From Boothiomyces macroporosus (taxonomy: Eukaryota; Chytridiomycota; Chytridiomycetes; Rhizophydiales; Terramycetaceae), in contig JADGKB010000036.1 of NCBI GenBank assembly GCA_027604185.1, positions 54,739 to 118,738 on the forward strand: a stretch of DNA of 64,000 bases, written 5' to 3'. The position numbers and the translations under genes are program-made. Each line of letters starts with the position of its first letter. The stretch's first letter is position 1. Below are positions 11,615-21,763 of the stretch, piece after piece. Under the pieces are notes generated by a model. The model saw nothing but the letters and a program-made list of their open reading frames with translations, searched no databases and had not been told where the DNA came from.

Positions 11615-14600
11615 TTAACGGTTTGGTTCTTTAAAATACCTTCTACATGATTCTTCACGCGGCAGTACAACATGTTCACTTTGGTTATTGATCTTTTCAA
11701 AAAATATTCCCTTTTCTTTTTCATTTTGAAACTCTGGAATTGGAAGATATAACGGTCCAGGTTTAATTGGACAAATTATTAGAGGGATCGTAATTTGATC
11801 GCAGAGTTCAAACTTGTACCTTGTTAAACCTCCTATCAAGTATTGCGAATTTTCTGTAGGAATTTTCATTTCAATAGTAAGTGGTTCCTTATTCCAAATC
11901 ACTGGTTTTATGATTAGTGTAATTGCAATCGGGTCGCAAACGAATATTTCAGTCTTGTCCTCGATTTGCCATTGAGTAGTAATCAAGACATCACATGGGA
12001 ATATAGTCCGATGGAGGGTTATTTTCTGGTCGACCGCGGGTATGTCTTTCAAATGATGTTCGGTTATCAGAGAGATGTCCTTGATTAGTACATAAATACC
12101 TGGTTTAGTTTATCAATCGAATCATGAACAGCTTTGATTTGAGATTCTGGGATATCTTTAAATGCACTTTGCAACAATTGCTTATCAAGAGGCTTGCATT
12201 TGATTTTTCCGTACAAGCACAAATCCATTGGATCCACAGTAGATAGTACATGCTTATTATACAATTTGGTTATTCTTCCATACGCTTTTTCTACATTTGC
12301 ATCTTTCAAATACTTTTTCAAAATGTTGTAGATATATTCCTGAATCTCGTTGAAAACACTATGATAAGTGACAGTGATTGAGGAAACGACAGAAGATTTG
12401 AACGCTTTTGGAGAGTATTTAATGGCGACTGTCACTTCGCCGTTGTTAAACAGTAAGCTATTTGGCTCTGGAACAATTATTTTCGAGTTTTCCTTTGGAG
12501 AGAGGTCATAACTTACAATCCTAATCGGTGCAACCTCTTTACCTACTATTTGGTACTGAATTAATGATCTACATTAGAAAATCAATACGATTTGGCATCA
12601 TGGGTGATTGTAGTTGATATTGAAAACGGTTGGTATAGTTTGAAATTTACAACATTGGAAAAGACCCGTTTTCTAGCCCCAAGGAAATCGCGAAGTAGTA
12701 GTTTCAACTAGTATTAGCCGTAAATACTTTATGATCATGCTCTGCCAAGTCTTGCCGCTTGTATTTAAGTGTAAACTTGAACATAGTATTTTGTTTGCTT
12801 GGTGGCAATATTATAGCTCCATTTTTGACAGGCAGATCCAACTTTTGGTCATTATTTGTAATGCAAGTAACTACTGCTGGCAGATCAAAGTATAATGAAG
12901 TCAACTGTTCAATTTCAAAGTCTGCGTTGGTTAATTCGCATTCGTTAGTTGCTATAGTAAACGATATGCTTGAATCTTCGATGTCTGGTGAAAGTTGTGC
13001 ATCCAAAGACAAAATGCTCGGTTGTTCATAAATCCGTACTTGACTCAGAGATTGTGTTTTGATTGGGACATCATGAAGAAAGATCAATTTTTCATATTTC
13101 CACTTGAACATGGTTGGTGAGTATAACCCTGGAATTGTGATTTCCTAAATTTAAATTCACATTACATTTAGTGTAACTTTCAAGGAATTGTTTCCAGGAA
13201 GTAATTTGATTTTTGTATTTTCCAAATAAAATTCGAGACCGTCTCCAGCAATAAATTGAATATTGACATAATCTAAATCAATAGCAACCGGGAGTTTGGA
13301 TGACATGTTGAATGTACAGTATATTTTATCGCCATGCAATGAATCATGAATTTTGATGTGCGATATTGAGAACAAACTGCTGTCTTCCACATTAGTAGTT
13401 TCAGACAAGTTTTTAAAGCAATTGATCAGCTCATTCATGTAAAACATTGAATTCTCCAGTTGTAATGCTTGCGGATTCTGAAGTAAATGCAAATAACACT
13501 GTAGCAAGTTTGTGTTTTTCTTTAACTGCTTTTGGCAAATAATGTATCGCTCTATTATAAAAGTGTCAATCAAAGTCCAATGTGGAAATTTGAAACATAA
13601 TTCAGACAATATTTCGCTTGCCTTTGCAAAGTTTTGTCTAGTGAAATACAGCAATGCCAAATCCACTTTGAGATACATTTCAATGTTCGGTCTTCCACAT
13701 CTTTCAAATGATCTCAAGCAACGTTGTGTCAACTGTTGGTATTCATGATCAAATGACGTTTTTGTTGACAGAATATTCTTTAACTGAGAATTGATGATTT
13801 CAATATTGCACTTGTCTGGCGATGTAATGTCAGAATCCAGCATATTTTCATCAATATTTTCTTGTTTTTCACAGTGAATTGAAGTGTACAGGAATCCACT
13901 TGCAACACCCAAACGATCTAATTGATATCTACAAGTATGTAATAGCTCCCCTTTATAACCTTCATAAATGATAATTTGGTCGTTGTGGTAATTGCATATC
14001 GCTAGTAACTCGTCACAGTGAGACAATATCGAAGAGATTACAGAATAAGTCCAAGTCTCTGAAAAATAAGACGACAACGACTGCTGATATTCCCGAAGGG
14101 TTTTTGAAAAAGAAGCAGTGAACTGCTTTGTTCGTTTGACAATCTCAATTGGAAGTTGAGATTTGTTCAACAGAACGACTTGGCAAGAGAACATGTACAT
14201 TCTGAAATCGAATATGGAGATACTGTTCTGTATAATCATATCTCGATATTTCTTTTTCTTTAAATTGAACAAGTCTGGATTTTCATCACCAGGCTCGCCA
14301 CCTCCAAATTTCTTGAACCATGGTGCTCCTAATGTTACGATTGAATACCTTGTTCTGCAAGAGTTTGAAAGAAGGACGCTTCCAGCTCATCATAGTACAC
14401 TAAAGCATCACTGTACAAATTCAAAAGCTCAAAAGTAAAACTTAAAGCTTGCTAATGTGAGGTTGACTTACTTTCATAATAAAAAACTGACAATAATTCC
14501 ATCCAGGAATCATTCGCTGCTGTTCCAACCGACGAGAATCTTCTTCATACTGGTTAATTTGGTTGGAAATATTGGTCAAGATCGAGTCTTTGATTGTATT

Positions 14601-15068
14601 CATCAAGTCTGTCCAATCGCTATTGCTCAATTTGATGTGAAAATGGTTGGTTTTTCGAAGGTTGAAATCCGTCTTTAGTTTCTCAGACACTGTTGTGGTT
14701 TTGAAGAGTCTCGTTTTCTGAGTCTCGTCAGATAGAGATATGATTGCCCATTCTTGGTTCTTTTTATTAGCGACAATATTTATCCACTCCTGAATCTGTT
14801 TTCTAGTCGTTGTTTTGTAAAGTTCAACGTCCTCCACCGAGACGATAAACAAATGGTAAAATATGCAGTTGTATTCCAGCGCACCAGGCACGAATTTCGG
14901 GAACATGTCCACTGTAAATTTCTTTAATTCTAAATCGAGTGTAACTTGCTTTTGACCTTTTGGACTGTTGAAAAGCACATTCTTGAACGGTAATTTAGAG
15001 CTGAATTCTGTCGCAAATTGGGAATAGTTGTTTCCATCCTCTGCGTCTACGGTTAAGAAAGAGTACAT
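11615..15068 (-). CDS. TRAPPC10: TRAPP II complex subunit TRAPPC10/Trs130, 7 exons
   Basis: About 1,110 aa. The N-terminal block has SSKLPFKNVLF, then ILFIVSVEDVELYK-like and KLKTDFNL segments, then a YEEDSRRLEQQRMIPGWNYCQFF stretch, of which MIPGWNYCQFF is the clearest family match; APWFKKFGG and the helical middle part follow, and a beta-rich C-terminal half. These are hallmarks of TRAPPC10, a specific subunit of the TRAPP II Rab GEF acting at the Golgi and endosomes. Introns: 14452-14471, 14329-14348, 13145-13165, 12708-12727, 12569-12588, 12080-12099; all are 20-21 nt. The start is the first in-frame ATG; a short upstream exon cannot be excluded. The exact C-terminus (EEPNR-like end at 11615) is not strongly conserved and could hide one more exon. 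Confidence 0.88.
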
Positions 15069-15210
15069 GAAATTACTGGTTTCTGCATTGCGCGTGGATT
15101 TGAAGATTTGCCAACATTTTCACACTGGACAGGCCATAGAAAGTATTCGCACTTATCTTTAAAACCTCTGTGGATAATGGGCTTGAATTTAATGAATATG
15201 AACCAAGTTT

Positions 15211-16037
15211 TTATTTCATTAAGCAGACCAAACAGGCTGCCAAGCATCTCTTCATTTCTTCTCTGTCAGTGTCGTGACTGTCTTCCACTTCACCCCATTT
15301 TTCAATCTGATGAATTACTTCCAATGATCCGGCTCTATACCCGAAATCAGCATCCACTTGCCTGTCCAACAAGCAAAGCCCAATCATAAAACTTTTGGTT
15401 CTAGTTACTGCTTTTTCAAATACCGCCAGTTCCAAGTCAGAATAATTGGAAATAATCTCCCTGAATTTGTTTACTGTTTCTTCGTCCTGTTTAATTCTTA
15501 ATATTCCGTTTGTGATGTTAATCTTCAAGTTATAAGCTTGTTCAATGTACTCAATCAGCGGCTGCCAGTATTTCTGTTGTAGTTCAACAAATGAAGATGG
15601 ATAGTCTTGTTGATAGCTTGTTAATAATTCCTTACCAAATAGAATCCGTATGAACAAATGCCAGCAATGAATTAATCACATGCTCTCTTTGAGAATCCAT
15701 TTCCATCGATCTGTTGATAATTGAAGTGATTGGCAATGAGTAAGATTTTACAATCTTGTTTTGCGTCTCCCATTCCTGTGCAGTCATTAACGCAAGTAAT
15801 TTGTTTTGCAAGACAATTTCCTTTCCATCTGGAGTTTTCAAATTTCTCTTGTCCAGTTGGATTTTATATCCTAAAATTAACTTTTAGAAACCTAATTTCA
15901 ACTTTAAGGTTACCTTCCGGAGTCTCCGCAATTTCCGTCTTTTTCCAGAATCTCTTCAGTTTAGTAGGTGCTTGGGATACACTTGCCTCTGCTGCAAAGC
16001 ACCTCTTCAATTGGTGAATTCCTCCTCTTGCCAACAT
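15211..16037 (-). CDS. ATPAF2: Mitochondrial F1 ATPase assembly factor ATP12/ATPAF2, with a double intron
   Basis: About 254 aa. It begins with a basic, Arg/Lys-containing mitochondrial presequence (MLARGGIHQLKRCFA). It then has the ATP12 core: LKTPDGKEIVLQ, LAxxIAxEW-type LMTAQEWE, DSICYQQDYP, LQQKYWQPL, and the C-terminal QIEKWGEVEDSHD. ATP12 binds the F1 alpha subunit during ATP synthase assembly. Introns: a 43-nt interval at 15872-15914 that is exactly two GT...AG units back to back (15893-15914 and 15872-15892), and 15617-15635 (19 nt), which splits the conserved Cys codon of DSICY. The start codon is only 22 bp from that of LYRM7, transcribed the other way. Confidence 0.92.
15872..15914 (-). 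other. Head-to-tail double intron (22 + 21 nt) in ATPAF2
   Basis: On the minus strand, bases 15914-15893 run GT...AAATTAG and bases 15892-15872 run GTTTCT...TTTTAG. Each half has the length, GT start, AG end and internal TAA-rich branch-like motif of a normal intron in this genome, and no exon base separates them. Removing all 43 nt joins ..TPEG to YKIQLDKRNLKTPDG, which matches ATP12. Removing only one half breaks the frame. Confidence 0.75.
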
Positions 16038-16059
16038 CAAAATTTTTTAAAAAATAAAA
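16038..16059. promoter_or_regulatory. 22-bp divergent intergenic spacer shared by ATPAF2 and LYRM7
   Basis: The start codons of ATPAF2 (minus, 16037) and LYRM7 (plus, 16060) are separated by only 22 bp of A/T-rich sequence. Any shared promoter must reach into one or both coding regions, or leaders must be near absent. Both products assemble mitochondrial respiratory complexes (ATP synthase and complex III), so coupled expression is plausible. No TATA-like element is separable from the A/T runs. Confidence 0.6.
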
Positions 16060-16404
16060 ATGAGCGCAAAACAGATTTACAAGCAGTTATTAAGAACCAC
16101 TAGGAAAACATTCAAGAACGAGCCAATTGTCCTTCAACAGGCAAAGATTGAAATCAAGAACAATTTCTTGAAAAACAAGGATTTGACGGATGGAAAGAAA
16201 ATTCAGGAAATGCTGAAAATTGCAGTTCAAACCAATGAAATTATAAAGAAGAATGTGGTTTATGGAGAGTACAAGGAAGGCAAATATGAATTGCAAGTCA
16301 ATGAAGATACGGAAATTAATGATAATGATCGTATCAAGCAATCGCAGCTGGAAAGAGACCCAAGTGCTAGTGTGGGGTGCTGCCAAGGTACCAAGTGTCA
16401 ATAA
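16060..16404 (+). CDS. LYRM7: LYR-motif complex III assembly factor (MZM1/LYRM7), intronless
   Basis: 114 aa, single exon. It opens with a LYR-like motif, here IYKQLLRTTRKTFKN, followed by VLQQAKIEIKNNF and the conserved block NEIIKKNVVYGEYKE, as in MZM1/LYRM7. This family stabilises the Rieske iron-sulfur protein in the mitochondrial matrix before it joins complex III. The C-terminus ends CCQGTKCQ. The gene faces away from ATPAF2 across a 22-bp spacer. The first difference between the two repeat copies, base 16311 (G here, A in copy 2), is a silent change in this gene. Confidence 0.88.
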   Translation: MSAKQIYKQLLRTTRKTFKNEPIVLQQAKIEIKNNFLKNKDLTDGKKIQEMLKIAVQTNEIIKKNVVYGEYKEGKYELQVNEDTEINDNDRIKQSQLERDPSASVGCCQGTKCQ

Positions 16405-16520
16405 ATTAATTTACTATTTGATTTATAGAAAGTAATTAAGGTTATAAAGTCTGTTAAAGTTAAAATTCACCAATTTTAAATTTAAAAGTTTAACAGTGGA
16501 AAAAGTTGATTTTTTTTGAA

Positions 16521-18356
16521 ATGCATCTCTCGGACATTGCAAGTCAGATTCCACACCAGGACGATGATTTTACCAGAGAGATTAGGAGCAGATACAATAT
16601 AATTCCAATGGATATCATACTCAAGGATAAAGTAAAGAAGGAATTGTACGATATACCGATGACTGAATTTCAAGTATTTGATTCTCAAGATATTCTATCT
16701 GGTCAGGATCACCCCATCATAAAATCACCGATAATAGAACAGCTTGTACAGTCACCTACCAAAAGTCCTGTAAATTTATCTCTAGATTTGCAGGTATTAT
16801 CCAAACAACCGCCATCACCAATATTGTCTTTAAATTTCTGCTCTCCAATAAATTCACTACTTTCAGTACGTGAATCCCCTCAAGAGAGAATAGAAAAATC
16901 AGCTTTTCAAAATTCTATTTTGATATCACCAGACGGAAAAGTAGCGGAAATCAAGTCATTAAATTCAACTGTAGTATCCTCAGATGGAAGGAAAAAGAGT
17001 AAAATGGCAATTAGTTCTCCAGATTTTAACGGACAGTCTCCTATTCTAATTTCACAAAACTCATTGCAAAATTCACCAGAAATATTCTCTTCGCCATCAC
17101 CACCAAAAAGAAAGCACAGAACAAGAGAATTGCAAGTTTCTCCACTATTGATCAAAAACTCTCAAGAGAGCAAGATCAAGAGGAAACTCAAGGAAATATC
17201 TTATGATTTACCCGAGTCAGAATATGAAGAACTTCGAGAGCTTGATGATTTCATTGATTTCGATAGCCCTAAATCTCAAAAGAAAATCAAAAAGCTTGAA
17301 ACTCCAGTTCAAAAGCGTTCCAGCTCAAAATCAAAATCAACCACAATCTCAAAAAGCACAGGGAAAAAACCTGCATCCAAGCACAGTAACTTGCCAAAAC
17401 CAGATATTACACCTGCCACTAAACCTATCATAAAGAGCTTTACCGAACCAAAGAAAGGAGTTGAAAAACCTCAGATTGGGTCTGACAAAAAGAAAATATC
17501 TGATATTTTGAAAAACTTTGATGCATTGCTTGATAATACCAAATCCAAAGATGAAAGCGACTTTGAAGATGATCTTGGTGATATATTGAAAAACTCCAAA
17601 TCGAAATCAACAACTTTATCAAGTAAAGGTGATACAACAAAGCTCATTGAAAGGAAAGATGATGTTTACAAAAAAGTTTCTACAGCTTACGATAGCTTGA
17701 ACCGCTATTCAACTGCTAAATCTGTTCCAATAGATTCAGATAGTGATTTGGATCAACCGGTAAAGAAAAAGCAAAGTAAATACTTGGGACTGTTTGCGGA
17801 TAACGCAAAGAGAGCTGCGGCAGAAAAGGATACACCAAAAAGATCAACTTTAAACCTTGATGATCTAGAAAAAACTGTAGTAAACAAGTCAGAAGATACT
17901 TTAGGATTGTTCGACGACGACTCTGATGTTGAAAATAACAGTCATACAACGATAACAAATAATCCAAGCAGCAAACCACCCACGGGTAAATCCAAAAGAC
18001 TTTCAACATTATTTGATAACAACCTTACGAGAAACTTTTCAAACCCTCCTCCAAAAAAGAGTATGTGGGCAGAATACGACTCTGACGGTGATTTTAAACA
18101 GAAACCCAAATTTGAAACCCCAGTACCGTCAAAGACGTATTATCAGCAAAAAAGTGAGCAATATGACTACGAACAAGATGAATCTCGAGAACCTTTTTTC
18201 GATTTGAAACGAAATGACAATTTAGGAGCGTTAGCCAATTATTTTACCCAGTTTAGCTCAGAAGGTAAAAAGCAACGGAGCAGCTCGACAAAGAAAGATC
18301 CAGCTCCAAAGAAATCCAACAGTTGGAGAGGCAGACGATATTATAAAAGGAAATAA
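16521..18356 (+). CDS. Unknown Ser/Lys/Asp-rich, probably disordered nuclear protein, intronless
   Basis: 611 aa in one uninterrupted frame, unusual here, where most genes have an intron every 200-400 bp. I do not recognise it. The N-terminus (MHLSDIASQIPHQDDDF) looks ordered. The middle is made of Ser-Pro motifs (KSPI, QSPTKSP, PPSP, SSPSPPKRK) that could be CDK-type phosphorylation sites, then Lys/Ser tracts and acidic Asp-Ser patches such as DSDSDLD and DDDSD. The C-terminus has SMWAEYDSDGDF and a basic SWRGRRYYKRK end. The composition suggests a nuclear, phosphorylated scaffold, but no domain supports a function. The start is the first ATG, 15 nt inside the open frame. Compared with copy 2 it has three amino-acid changes (I/T, L/P, A/T). 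Confidence 0.75.
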   Translation: MHLSDIASQIPHQDDDFTREIRSRYNIIPMDIILKDKVKKELYDIPMTEFQVFDSQDILSGQDHPIIKSPIIEQLVQSPTKSPVNLSLDLQVLSKQPPSPILSLNFCSPINSLLSVRESPQERIEKSAFQNSILISPDGKVAEIKSLNSTVVSSDGRKKSKMAISSPDFNGQSPILISQNSLQNSPEIFSSPSPPKRKHRTRELQVSPLLIKNSQESKIKRKLKEISYDLPESEYEELRELDDFIDFDSPKSQKKIKKLETPVQKRSSSKSKSTTISKSTGKKPASKHSNLPKPDITPATKPIIKSFTEPKKGVEKPQIGSDKKKISDILKNFDALLDNTKSKDESDFEDDLGDILKNSKSKSTTLSSKGDTTKLIERKDDVYKKVSTAYDSLNRYSTAKSVPIDSDSDLDQPVKKKQSKYLGLFADNAKRAAAEKDTPKRSTLNLDDLEKTVVNKSEDTLGLFDDDSDVENNSHTTITNNPSSKPPTGKSKRLSTLFDNNLTRNFSNPPPKKSMWAEYDSDGDFKQKPKFETPVPSKTYYQQKSEQYDYEQDESREPFFDLKRNDNLGALANYFTQFSSEGKKQRSSSTKKDPAPKKSNSWRGRRYYKRK

Positions 18357-18574
18357 ATATTTAATTGCGATTATACTATCAGTTTATCATATTTACGAGT
18401 ATTTCGGGTAGAGTGTTCCAACAAGCCGGGTTGTCAATGTCCACAGATTCATTGTGAAAAGACAGAAGATTTTTGGTCGAGATATCCGTTATATAGTCCT
18501 GTACCCGTCATCATACGAAAATAATATTCTCAGCCCTTTCCATTAATTTTTCCTTATTATTTCACGCGTCAGAT
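18357..18574. other. Intergenic region upstream of ABCA gene 1
   Basis: 218 bp between the Ser/Lys-rich gene and the ABCA start. It holds the only indel between the repeat copies (an extra T after about base 18390 in copy 2) and three substitutions. An ACGCGT box lies at 18564-18569, 5 nt before the ATG. I see no other gene here. Confidence 0.7.
18564..18569. promoter_or_regulatory. ACGCGT box upstream of ABCA 1
   Basis: ACGCGTCA ends a few bases before the ATG at 18575, in the same context (ACGCGTCA) as the RSPH10B box; conserved in copy 2 at 60749-60754. Confidence 0.35.
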
Positions 18575-21500
18575 ATGGCCGACCGTATACTGTCATTAAT
18601 CTAGTACCTCCTATAAAAATAGGGCCGAAACGACAGGCAAAGGCAATAGTAGGCAAGACATTCCATTATCAAAAACGTCAAACCTTTACAAATTGTTGTT
18701 GTATCAGGTAAACGTGGCTAATATCAGCTGTTGCCCGTTTTTGATGGTGGCATTAGCAGGGATTCTTGGTAACTTGATTACAAGTTTAATACAAAAATCC
18801 GCGACTATTAATGAATATGTGTACTGCTCAAATTTAACCGCGATGAACAGTATCAACATACCAATCTGGAATTCATCCACCAGCAATGACGACCCTACAT
18901 TTCCAGAAACTCCAGGGTCGCAGTTAGTTGGTACAACTCAGGACTGGATTGCTAACGTGAATTATGCTCTTGTAAGAGGGGTTCTTAGTACCACATCTTC
19001 GCCGGGAGTTGCCTCTTTATCATATAAAAGACCCTGTGTATATTGGTATGGAGAAAACTATCCATATTCTAATTTGTACGAACGAAATCCAAATGCTACT
19101 GGAAATTTAGTGCGTGATGACTCTCATCTTGCTGAACCACTTGGAGGCTGGTTCCAAGCTTTTGCCAAAACCCCGCAACTAGTTGATGTTAACACGCAAA
19201 ATCAGTTTCAAATCGCTCAACAGCGCAGTTGGTCCATTTACTCTGCTGATTCATCGGTCAATACTTCTTTAATAGGATCAAAACCTTATACTGCTGTTTT
19301 GACAAACGCGCAAATATTGCAAAGCTTTTTGAATCCAAATACACCTGCGTTTGTCAGTCCTACCTCTGGAAGCAATGTAGGAATGCTAGGAACAATACCT
19401 ACCAGATACTATGTTGACTTTACGAATAACACTTTTCAACCAGTGCCTTGGTACAATTATACTGGTGGTTCAGATTCAGCATTAGATGACACAATTGGAA
19501 ATATCATACAAAGCGTTATTGCTCAAATTGCAGCTATTCCAAAGTCTGATTTGCAAAGCAGCGATTTGGCAACGAAGCTTGCTCTCTTGCAGAAGATAAA
19601 TGGCTATTTGAATGTTCTACCGCATGGAGCAATCTACTTTAACACAATTGATCATACAAACAAAAAGTATTCGTGGAATTATCACTACGGAACTGATATT
19701 CGATTAACCTCTTCCTCAACGTTCCCAGCTCCCGGTCCACGATTGATCTATCAGCAAACCCAACTGGATAACGCAATACTGCGAAACATGGATACTAAAT
19801 TTGCTAATGCACAAATTACTCAAGGATTAAGGATATTGCCTCAGATTGGCACCACTAAAATTGATCTTCCGTTTGGAAGTTTGATTGGTGCAATTTTGTA
19901 TCCATTTGGTGTGTCATTCCTGTTGCCTATATTTGCTATTACTTTGGTTCAAGAAAAGGAGTCCAGAATTCTGGTGATGATGAAGATGAACGGCATGACT
20001 GCAAATACCTACTACCTTGCACATTACTGTATTCTATGTTAACCTAGTTACTATGCTTATCCTGTACATTATATCGACAATTATTTTCATTATTGGAGGC
20101 AGGATCTTCAAGTTGACATTCTTTACGCAGACTCAAGGAAGCGCACTATTAACCCTATTTTTTGTTTGGGGTAACTGCCAGATTGCTCTAGCATTCTTTT
20201 TCAGCACACTGTTCAACAAAAGTAGAACTGCGCTTGTCGTTGTCTTTTTGATAGTACTTTGCTCGGTTATCATCTCTTTGGTCATCAATAACCTGTTTGA
20301 TGGTAGCACTGCACCGTATGCAGTCTTCATTTGGCCACCGTTCGCATTCTACCGAGCTCTTGGGTTAATCAATGTAGCCTCATATGATTTAACTCAGCAA
20401 GTAATTCTGTGCGTAACACTTAGGGCTATAAATTTGCTCAATTATTGAGAAATGATAACGAAATAGCTGTGGCAGTCCGCTACTTGTTTGTCGAAATATT
20501 TGTTTTCTTTGGGCTAGCAGCTTACCTGGATGCTATTTTCCCAACAGAATTCGGAATTTCAAAACCATGGCATTTCATTTTTACTGAGCCAATGCAAAGA
20601 TTCAAAAAGAATCCAAACTTGAAGGTTTCTCATGAAGCGCTAGCACAAGTTACGTTGAATGTAGATGAGATAAAATTCGAGGACCAGGATGTTAAAGATG
20701 AAAGAAACAGAATTCTAGATCCATCATTCAAGCCGGAAGATCACTTGTTGGTTTTGAGAAATATGCGAAAGATATACGCAGGGCGAGGTGGAGCTGGCCC
20801 CAAGCTGGCAGTTAAAGATGCAACATTTGCCGTCGAACAAGGTATAACGTTTGGATTATTGGGTCCTAATGGTGCAGGAAAGTCTACTTTAATCAGTATT
20901 CTTACAGGGCTATATAATGCAACAGCAGGAGCGGCGACCCTAGCCGGGTTTGATATTAGAAATGAAACGTCAGAGGTGTACAAACGAATTGGTATTTGTC
21001 CACAATTCGACATCCTTTGGGAAGATTTGACTGTCCAGGAACACTTATACTTTTACGCTCGGTTGAAAGGAGTGGATAAAGCTGATGAAGACCGTGCTGT
21101 CAAGGAAGCTTTGGAGGAAGTTGCTTTAACAGGATTCAAGGACAATCTATCCAAAGCATTATCAGGCGGTCAGAAAAGAAGAATTAGTATTGCAATTGCT
21201 TTGTTGGGAACTCCGAGTGTCATTTTCTTGGATGAACCAACTACTGGTTTAGATCCTGAAGTCAGGCGTCTCATCTGGGATATCGTAAATGCAGCCAGAA
21301 CTGGAAAGACAATTGTTTTAGTAAAATAGAATTAATCAATAGACAACACATTCTATGGAAGAAGCAGAAGCGCTTTGCCAACGCATTGCAATAATGGCAA
21401 AAGGTACCCTCCGATGTATCGCTAATCCTACCCGATTAAAGGAATTGTATGGCTCTGGATTTAGAATATTTGCTAATATGCAAGAAGAAAACGCTGCTGC

Positions 21501-21755
21501 TGCATCCAAGTAACATTCACTAATAACAGATTCATCGAATCAATTCTCCCAGAAGGATGGACAAAGGTCGACTCTTTTGCAACATCAATTACTTATGAAT
21601 TCCCAGCCAAAAAGGGAGCAGTTGCCAGTCTATTTGAAACGATCGAAAAGAAAAAGAAAGAAGTCGGCATTTTGGATTATGGCATTGGGCAAACAACTCT
21701 GGAAGAAGTGTTTGTTAAATTGATCAATGAAGCTGATGCAAGCGCAGAATACTAA
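18575..21755 (+). CDS. Half-size ABCA-family lipid-type ABC transporter (ABCA paralogue 1), 7 exons
   Basis: About 1,018 aa: a short cytosolic N-terminus, one transmembrane segment ([13 protein letters not shown]), a large extracytosolic loop with possible N-glycosylation sites, a membrane bundle, then one nucleotide-binding domain with Walker [10 protein letters not shown], signature LSGGQKRR, Walker [13 protein letters not shown] and H-loop [13 protein letters not shown] proteins usually move lipids; the substrate here is unknown. Introns: 18585-18604, 18708-18727, 20029-20047, 20401-20423, 21321-21342, 21510-21529. Exon 1 codes for only MAD plus one base; I accept it because the joined N-terminus ([18 protein letters not shown]) matches that of ABCA paralogue 2. 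It converges on the thioredoxin-fold gene, with 8 bp between stops. Confidence 0.9.
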
Positions 21756-21763
21756 TATAATTT

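Noticed and set aside
15053..15247. 64-residue minus-strand ORF between ATPAF2 and TRAPPC10
   Set aside because: It overlaps the ATPAF2 end and the TRAPPC10 start out of frame; no fitting splice sites link it to either.
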